Assembly: GCA_035578155.1 (NCBI GenBank)
Contig: JAPWDM010000003.1
Span: 21,168,916 to 21,232,915, forward strand
Reading direction: 5' to 3'
DNA from: Brachynemurus nebulosus
Taxonomy: Eukaryota; Arthropoda; Insecta; Neuroptera; Myrmeleontidae
Length of the DNA: 64,000 nucleotides
Shown here one piece after another: positions 56,790 through 64,000 of the stretch; the first letter of the stretch is position 1, and each line of letters begins with the position of its first letter. The notes beneath the pieces were generated by a model. The model was given only the letters and a program-made list of their open reading frames with translations, made no database searches and was not told the origin of the DNA. The position numbers and the translations under genes are program-made.

Positions 56790-57147
56790 CATAGAGCACT
56801 AGAGATAAAATACCTATCTTTATACTACTGGAACCAGTGTAACCACTTGAGATAGAAAATATGTTGTATACGTGCACGGTGTTTACTTTGTATTTGTGCG
56901 GTAAACTCTGTTAGTGTGAGTGGTGATAGTCGTCACGTGACCCTGGTTCGCATACATATGTGTGATACCATAACGCTACTTGTGCGGGTTCTACAATGCT
57001 AACAACAATCAAATCCATTGTTGTTTGACTGACCCACACTCAGCGACGGGTACTGAGCAAGTGAAGTCTAAGCAGCCTAAGAGACACATAAATCCCCATA
57101 AGTGATTGCAGAAAAGAGATAGTTGTATTCGTTCTATTTGCTCTATG
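56790..57147. mobile_element. hAT-like MITE family M1, copy 2
   Basis: It is 358 bp, flanked by perfect GTTTTTGA duplications (56782-56789 and 57148-57155). It begins CATAGAGCACTAGAGATAAA and ends TTCTATTTGCTCTATG, imperfect inverted repeats of each other. Homologous along its length to 6717-7073. Confidence 0.9.
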
Positions 57148-57569
57148 GTTTTTGAGATGCATACACTTTGTGATGCTCGAGTGCCACGAATTTCGTAGTG
57201 ACACTGTCAAACACTGACATCTTCCACTTTAATAATAACACGTGACCAAAATGTCGTGCTATATCTATATATTGCAGAGTTTTGCAACTTGAAATTACTT
57301 CAACAGAAAGTGCCGCTTATTTTTGCGTGATTGCCTCCCCCTGCACTTAAGATTAATAGATTTTATGTTATGATATATATTCGTATGTGTAATTATTATT
57401 AACTATATAAAAATTCTCTCCCCGGGGCCTACACCATAACGCGTTAATGTATTCAATACTTATAAAAATTTAATTAAAAATGATTTACATAGATTATAAA
57501 ACAATTAACAGTTTTATTTATGAAGAAATAAAGTTAAACTTTATTAAAAATAATAATTATAATAATTAT

Positions 57570-57612
57570 GCATATATGTAATTTTCTTGTCATTATTGTA
57601 ATGATCATAACG
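57570..57612. repeat. Short hairpin TTTTCTTGTC/GACAAGAAAA
   Basis: TTTTCTTGTCATTATTG is mirrored by CATAACGACAAGAAAA around a short loop. Confidence 0.65.
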
Positions 57613-58551
57613 ACAAGAAAAGCATAATTTCTGTCTCTCTTTTATACTTTGAGGTTATTGACTGGAGATATCTAACCATTAGAGAACGTAAATTGATTGA
57701 TATAATAAAATTTGAATTAATTGATATCTATCAGATTCGTAAAAGATATATGCAAAGGTTCGTATAGATCATCGTCACATATAGAAAATTAACCAAGAGC
57801 GAGTCGGGCTCGCATAAATAGGATTCTATACAGTGAGCAGTCAATACAGCTCCGTACGGTGAGCCTCAATCTCCGAGGCTAATTACGTTGCAGGATTGAA
57901 TTTTCTTACGAAAGTTGAGGTTAATATAGAAGCAATTTTCAAAACCAAATTTCATAAGTTTAGCTGAAATAGTTTTCGAAATACTAGTGTACAAAAATCA
58001 CAATAAATTATAAAAAATCTAGGGTAATTCCAATCGAGTTAAAGCTTTAAAATTTGAAATAAATACTAAAAAAATAATAAAGCTAATGAAAACCAATCAA
58101 TTTGTAAACTCATCAAATAAATTTTTAAACTAGGCGTCGCACTAACAGAAAATTATTTTTAGACAATTTAACTCATGTGTATCAAGTCCTATAAGAATAT
58201 TGTAGTTTTTTCACTTTTAATATGGAAAAAAGTTAGGGCCGATTTTTACAGCGAAAAAAATGATACAAAACGTTTCATTGGTCGGTTTACTATAGGTAAA
58301 CACCGGTAAACACGATAAAAATCAAACAAAAATTCGTATTGGTAAATGTAGCTGATTTATAATCGATAGTAACAATGTATTAAATAATAATATGAATCAT
58401 ACTAATTTATTTTATTCGTTAAATTGTCTTACCGTATTTACACTTGAGTTTTATTTTTCTTCTGAATAAATTTGTGTTTTCTACAACTCAAATTTTTTGC
58501 CTAAAAGCAATTTAACGAGAAGAACTGTCAACTAACAAAAACGCGACAAAA

Positions 58552-58776
58552 AAGCCACAGTTTTCCTGTAATCTATGACTTAATATCTATTAACCCTATA
58601 AAAATTAAAATTTCATCTTTAGAAACCACGAAGATCAAGGGAAGCAGGGGGGGGACGTTCATTTTTGATTAGAAAAAGATTAGTCCAAGATTAAGACCGA
58701 ATTTTACAAAAGCAGAATCAAGACTAAAATTACTAGGGTCGTATTTTTTTGTTTTGTTTTTTGCATTTCTTAAGTT
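58552..58776 (-). repeat. Inverted repeat pair, arm 2
   Basis: Reverse-orientation partner of 54681-54892. It carries an extra run of G (GCAGGGGGGGGACG) in the middle. Confidence 0.85.
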
Positions 58777-59691
58777 CGTGTCGCAATTTCATCTTCGTGA
58801 GTAATAGCTATCATTACTAGCTCGTTGAATAATATACTATTTTCACATAAAAATATCCAATAATAAATTACTATCTCGTGCCTTAGACAATATTAATCCT
58901 TGCATATTTTTATGATAAGATTTATTGTTAGTATTTAAAACAAATGTTCTTTGTTCTAATTTTATTGTGAGATCAACACTAAATTTGTTTACTTTTATTT
59001 TTTAATAATTTTAATATTTACATACTCAAAAGTGGCCATCACAATCACTGATAGCGCGAAGTGCGTATTTTATTTTACTGATAAAAATGTTAATTTGTGA
59101 AATAAAAAAGAAGAAAAGAGTATTTGACCGGAAATAAGAACTGGAAGAAGTCAAGGTGTTTGTTTCTATCTCTCGTTGAAATTCATTGTAAAATTGATAA
59201 TTACACCAGATTTTTAAAATAGCTTTTATTTATACATATTTTCCAAGTTTCCGGTAACAATCCAGTTTGATTTTGACCTAGACCTCGAATGGATTTTTCA
59301 TTTTATTAATTTGTAATTATTTTTTTATTATATATATATTTTTTTAATATAAATATGAAATATTGTATAGATATAATCCTTGAATGATTCAAAACCTGAT
59401 TCTGGCTTGTGAATGTATTTAAAAAACTTACATACTTATTAGCAGAGCTATTCTACAAAAAATGTACCATATTGATACAATTCTGTAATGAATATTACGA
59501 ATTTAGAATTTGGTAGCTACTTTCGTTACGTGGTACATACTAGTTGTCGAGAAGACTGACATTCATTCAAATAAAGTCAAGTCAAAATGTTTCACCGTTG
59601 TTTAATATATACAAACGTATATTTATGGAACTTTGTTGAAAAGTTTAGCTTAATTGCTATGGATATGGAATAAATTTAAAAAGAAAAATTA

Positions 59692-59831
59692 TTGACTTGT
59701 AAGCAACAGCAATAATTGAAATAGAATCATATGCCTTACTCTTTTTACGTATATGCGAATTTTATTATCTAAAAAAGAGGTAAGATATATGATTCTATTC
59801 CAATCTTTTGATGTTGCTTACAACGAGTCAA
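59692..59831. mobile_element. 140-bp hairpin MITE
   Basis: TTGACTTGTAAGCAACAGCA is mirrored by TGATGTTGCTTACAACGAGT then CAA. The inverted repeats continue through AATAGAATCATATGCCTTAC/GTAAGATATATGATTCTATT. No TSD was settled. Confidence 0.7.
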
Positions 59832-60541
59832 AAGTGTATTTTAATATTTTTAACAATTTAAAGGAACTAATAGTCTAAGAGCTGGCTACGGCTGGCAGGA
59901 ATGGCTGCTTAAATAGTTAAATTTCGATATTAAAAATTTTATAAGATGCATGTGTTATAACTATGGAAACAGTTTTTATTTTCAAATTATTATTATTATT
60001 ATTTTCAATTTATTCTTAGAAAACTGAAATATTTCTTTTATATACGCCTACTATTTATTTTTATTAAAATCGCATTTTCATTGTATTTTATTATTTTTTT
60101 TATAATTTTTTTCAATTTTATTCATCAGTTTTTTCGGTTGAAAAAATAACTTACTAATCGTTATGTTAACATAAAAATTTAAATCCTCGTTCAATCAACG
60201 AAGATCGTTATATTCCGCTTAGTGAATTGCACTTTTAGCCGCGTTTCGTTGTACAGGACGAAATTTCGTTATACAACGTTGGTTACCTAGTTAATGAATA
60301 AGTCTCGACAGTTAATTTTGATACCAAATAATGATGCCGATTAACTGTTTATTTATGAGAACGAACAACAATATTTCATCTTCAAATAACTTACTGATTC
60401 TTATTCACTAATTTTTTTGGTACTGTTTATTGAATACAGGTATCGTTTGTAAAACGATGTCACTGTTTCTGAAATGGTTCTTGAAGTATTGTGAAGCTAA
60501 TTAACGGATCGACAAATTGACAGGCAAACAGGCAAGAATTT

Positions 60542-60646
<105 letters not shown>

Positions 60647-61432
60647 GGCGAATTTATCATCGTAAACCGCAATTAGTGACCAATGAATAAAACACAATAT
60701 TTTAACAATTAACAAATTTCAATGTTAAAATCATCAGTATATCACTTTATTATTATAATAATAAAGGAAAAGTATTGCTTATTTTTCGCTAATAAATTAT
60801 ATTTTACAATATCTATATGTTTTAGATGTAACAAAAAAAAAAAAAACTAAATGTTGCAAAAACACCACGTATTATTAATTTTTTAATGTTATTTTAATAG
60901 TATTTATTAAGACATACTTTATACATCCGATTAATTGCTTAGAAAAAGTAAAAGTCCTTTCCAAAGTCTTTCGAATTTTGTAAATTTCATTTGTATTATG
61001 CACTATAAAAGATTTTCAATGGAATGGATTAACAAGACCCGATTCAAATATAACAATCTTAACGTTAACATATTTTTTTAAAAATAATGATTATAAAAAT
61101 TGTTTTGGATTTTGCTTAAAATAATGTTTATTGTGGAGTTCTGGAAATCTTCATGGTGTTATTTAAATGGTTTGTGAGTCTTTCATAATATCAAGACTCT
61201 AATATCTCAAAAATATTATCTGATTCGCAAAGCACAGGAACAGGAACAAAATTATCTACCATGAAATTGATTTAGAATAATAAATCGATTAAACGAGAAC
61301 GACTTTCTTTTATGACTTTGCAATTTACAGTCTCATTATTATATTAAAATGATACAGATATAGTAGTATACAGATATCATTACCTATAGTTGTATCAATT
61401 CAAATGTTTTCTCTTTTTTCTATATTTTATAG

Positions 61433-61498
61433 AAATTTGATGACGACAGTGAATGGAGTGAAAGACTTTCTCCATTATCTCTCGAGGAAAAAAATTAA
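61433..61498 (+). CDS. Possible 3'-terminal exon of an unidentified gene
   Basis: After a pyrimidine-rich acceptor (TTTTTTCTATATTTTATAG) a 22-codon frame reads KFDDDSEWSERLSPLSLEEK then N and TAA. The acidic and serine-rich composition and codon use stand out against AT-rich surroundings and resemble the C-terminal tail of a real protein. I do not recognise the family and see no companion exon upstream, so this rests on the splice site and composition only. Confidence 0.25.
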   Translation, partial: KFDDDSEWSERLSPLSLEEKN

Positions 61499-62058
61499 CC
61501 AGCAGCGATGAAAATAGATTATTATTTGATTTAATAATATGCTTAAGTTGGTGTATCACAATCCAATTATTATTTAATTATTAAAATTGTTTGTCACGAA
61601 CAAAATTAATTGTCTCTTACGTAATATGGGGAACTTAAATAGTTGCAATTTCATGTAATGATGTGTTAGGGTATTAACAAAATTTTTTGTAGCAGTTCTT
61701 GCAATAGAAACACATTTTTCTCCCTTGTCAACCACTTTAGTTTTTACTCGATTGATTAAAAATTTTAACGATAACTTCATTATTAACAAGTTTACTAATG
61801 GTGAACATCGTAGGATTTTGTGGATTAATTAAAATTTGTCGATTGCATGACAGGTTTTCGATCGATTTTTGTGATATAAAAAAGGTTTTTTTTCAAATTG
61901 ATACTATGCATGTTGTGAAAAATCAATACATCAAAAAAATCATTAATCAAAAACTTATTGTTAAGCTACTGTTAAAATTTAAAGTCAAACAGATAAAAAT
62001 TAAAGAAGTTAGAGAAAATGTCCATAAATATTTTCTTTTTTTTAGGTAAATTCTAGAC

Positions 62059-62277
62059 CAGAGGTGGCCAACCCAAATGATCTTGCGGGCCACTTTGGAA
62101 GCACATCATAACTCCGCGGGCCGCATCTAAATTATGTGTTCCCATATATTATGTATTTTTTTTAATACATTGATTTTCGCTACCTTGGTCATTATAAAAT
62201 AAATATATTTTGTATAAGTGTGATGAATCTCGCGGGCCAAAAAAAGTCCAACGCAGGCCGCGGGTTGGCCATCCCTG
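62059..62277. mobile_element. hAT MITE, TIR CAGRGRTGGCCAACCC
   Basis: The left end is CAGAGGTGGCCAACCCAAAT and the right end (complement) CAGGGATGGCCAACCCGCGG. Flanking 8-mers are TTCTAGAC (62051-62058) and TTCTAGAA (62278-62285), seven of eight matching. It is 219 bp and non-coding, with GCGGGCC motifs next to both ends. Confidence 0.88.
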
Positions 62278-63369
62278 TTCTAGAATGTGTTCTGTGTATT
62301 GGTGGACACAAGGTGATATGAACTTAACCCTTAATCAGAACTTTTTTTTATTTTTATAAACCTACCTAAATATCAATCATCATCATATAAATGTTTTAAA
62401 TAAATAAACAATTATTGTGATAATTAAAACAATAATAATAATAATAATTACTATATTTCACGTGTAATAAAAAACTCAAAATTTTTGAGGAAAAAAATTA
62501 AATAAAAATGTGACCCTGAATCAGAACATTTCAGAGAAAATGTGAATAAAATAAATATTTTTTGTCTTTTTTTCCGTTTAAAATTGAAGGCATGAGTGGA
62601 TGAAGGTGTTATGTAACATTTTTATAAGTTTACAATAGAAGCGTTTCAAAGACATGTTTCGGTTTATCAATATGACTATTCCTTATCTATCGAAAAAATA
62701 AGAAGATATTTTCATTTTTAATTCGACATAAAAAACCCTTCTAGATATGGTATTAGTACAAATAATGTAATAATTTCGAAATCAGTTTATGTAAAATTTT
62801 TTCCTTTCCGGTTTTTTATTTATTATTTCGAAACACTCTTGCATCCATATTTTTTAATTATTAATCTAGCGAGCATTACCGGAAATTTAATTAACTAACT
62901 TATATAAGAAAAATATTGACTAATTTCCCAACAATTTATCGTAAATTTTTCGACAAAATACAAACCAAAAATTGCAAACAATTATTTTTCTTAAAATTTT
63001 TAATTGTAATTGCATACTAGTGATTATTTCCGTTAGTTTAGTAGTAAAAATAATAATATAATAATTTGTAAAAATCTGAGAAGAATATAAGTAGTGACAA
63101 CAAATATTAATTTGATATTCCAATTTAATTTAAACGTTTAATTATCAATGTAAAAAACATTTCCGTTGAAAATTTACAGAGAAATCGATTAGGTTTTATA
63201 ATTGTTAGTAATTTAGTATTGTCTTTTTATGACCACCCGACTACTAAATCCCCAAAAAAGTTTATCAGTTATTGTCGCAAATTAACATTCTTCGTTCTAG
63301 ATACTTATTTTTTTTTTAAGTATTTATTATTTTATAATTAAAAGTCCATTTTATGTACTAAATACAAAA

Positions 63370-63372
<3 letters not shown>

Positions 63373-63450
<78 letters not shown>
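63373..63450. repeat. (TA)n microsatellite
   Basis: About 78 bp of TA. Confidence 0.95.
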
Positions 63451-63452
<2 letters not shown>

Positions 63453-63822
63453 GAAAATTATTCATTAATCTTTTGAATGCTCTAATGTGTCAGCTACAAT
63501 AATAATGATTTTGATAAATAGTTTCGACCTTGTTTTATCATTCAATTTTGCTAATTGCTAATCGAAAACACAAGCTATCAACAATTGACTACTTTTCAGT
63601 ACCGAGATTCCATTGATAAAACTATTTAACTAATTTTTTTTATGTTTAATTCATTGATTAACGTAGTTGCTCTGAGATAGTCAGATACAAAAGTATATCT
63701 CAGCGAAAAAATTTTCTTTTGTCAGAAATGAAGTAATAGTAAATATTTTTCAGTTATTATATTTGTATACCACTTGTTTTTTTTTAATTTCTGCGCGCTT
63801 ATGTTGCAACAATATAAGAGTC

Positions 63823-64000
63823 AGTGGCGGCTCGTGAGCTTTAAGATTGGGTATGCGCTTTCAGAAAAGATAAACCACACTTAGTGTGTAAAGAAGTACT
63901 AAAGAGAAAGCGGAATGACATTTTCGAATTTTTACTAAATATCGTAAAGTCTAATACTAACAAATACTCTTTTACTAAAAAATATCGTAAAGTATTGTAC
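63823..64000. mobile_element. hAT-like terminus running off the window
   Basis: CAGTGGCGGCTCGTGAGCT at about 63823 is a common hAT-type left terminus. The element continues to the end of the window and its right end is not visible. Confidence 0.45.

Larger units (their letters stand above)
61499..64000. other. Right end of window, no supported gene
   Basis: It contains a hAT MITE (62059-62277), a (TA)n tract (63373-63450) and a hAT-like terminus (from 63823). Frames at 61574-61789, 61798-62049 and 62920-63123 are AT-rich, with no motif. Confidence 0.6.

Overview
The window looks like arthropod, most likely insect, genomic DNA. It is very AT-rich, has long introns with GT/AG borders, many long (TA)n tracts and a dense load of small DNA transposons. 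I see no bacterial or viral gene organisation. The species cannot be named from the sequence.

The protein-coding content that can be supported is two ABCG-family half-transporter genes (ABC transporters of the White/ABCG1-4 type), arranged tail to tail. Gene A is on the + strand and occupies 2237-11537 in eight visible exons; its 5' part, including the Walker A exon, lies left of the window. Gene B is on the - strand, with nine secure exons from 33303 down to 14321. It covers Walker A through the last membrane helix, and its first exon(s) are only tentatively placed (40242-40332 or 36425-36504). The stop codons face each other across about 2.8 kb. Corresponding exons have the same intron phases and often identical lengths (146, 101 and 156 bp), but each gene has one intron the other lacks. 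Both proteins keep intact ATPase motifs where visible, so both look functional. They are old paralogues: 34 of 49 residues match in the signature exon by my count.

The introns and the roughly 24-30 kb to the right of gene B are filled with repeats. The best-defined elements were bounded by reading both termini and flanking target-site duplications (TSDs). They are two copies of one ~357-bp hAT-like MITE with perfect 8-bp TSDs (6717-7073, 56790-57147); two copies of a TTAA-flanked MITE (459-622, 21987-22151); a 2.47-kb element with ~185-bp terminal inverted repeats and an 8-bp TSD (48917-51388); TA-flanked elements at 13179-13666, 29504-30790, 37410-37818 and 54018-54479; hAT-type MITEs at 4160-4429, 20824-21015 and 62059-62277; and two tRNA-derived SINE-like families. 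There are also long foldbacks (27096-27752, 44735-45047, 45661-45738, 37742-38004), a nested insertion with a 15-bp direct repeat (18911-19140), and a dispersed repeat family whose tail runs into (TA)n tracts.

No new multi-gene system was found. The points most worth checking are the intron gain/loss between the paired transporters, the true 5' exon of gene B, the long-hairpin loci, the 2.47-kb long-TIR element and a possible terminal exon at 61433-61498.
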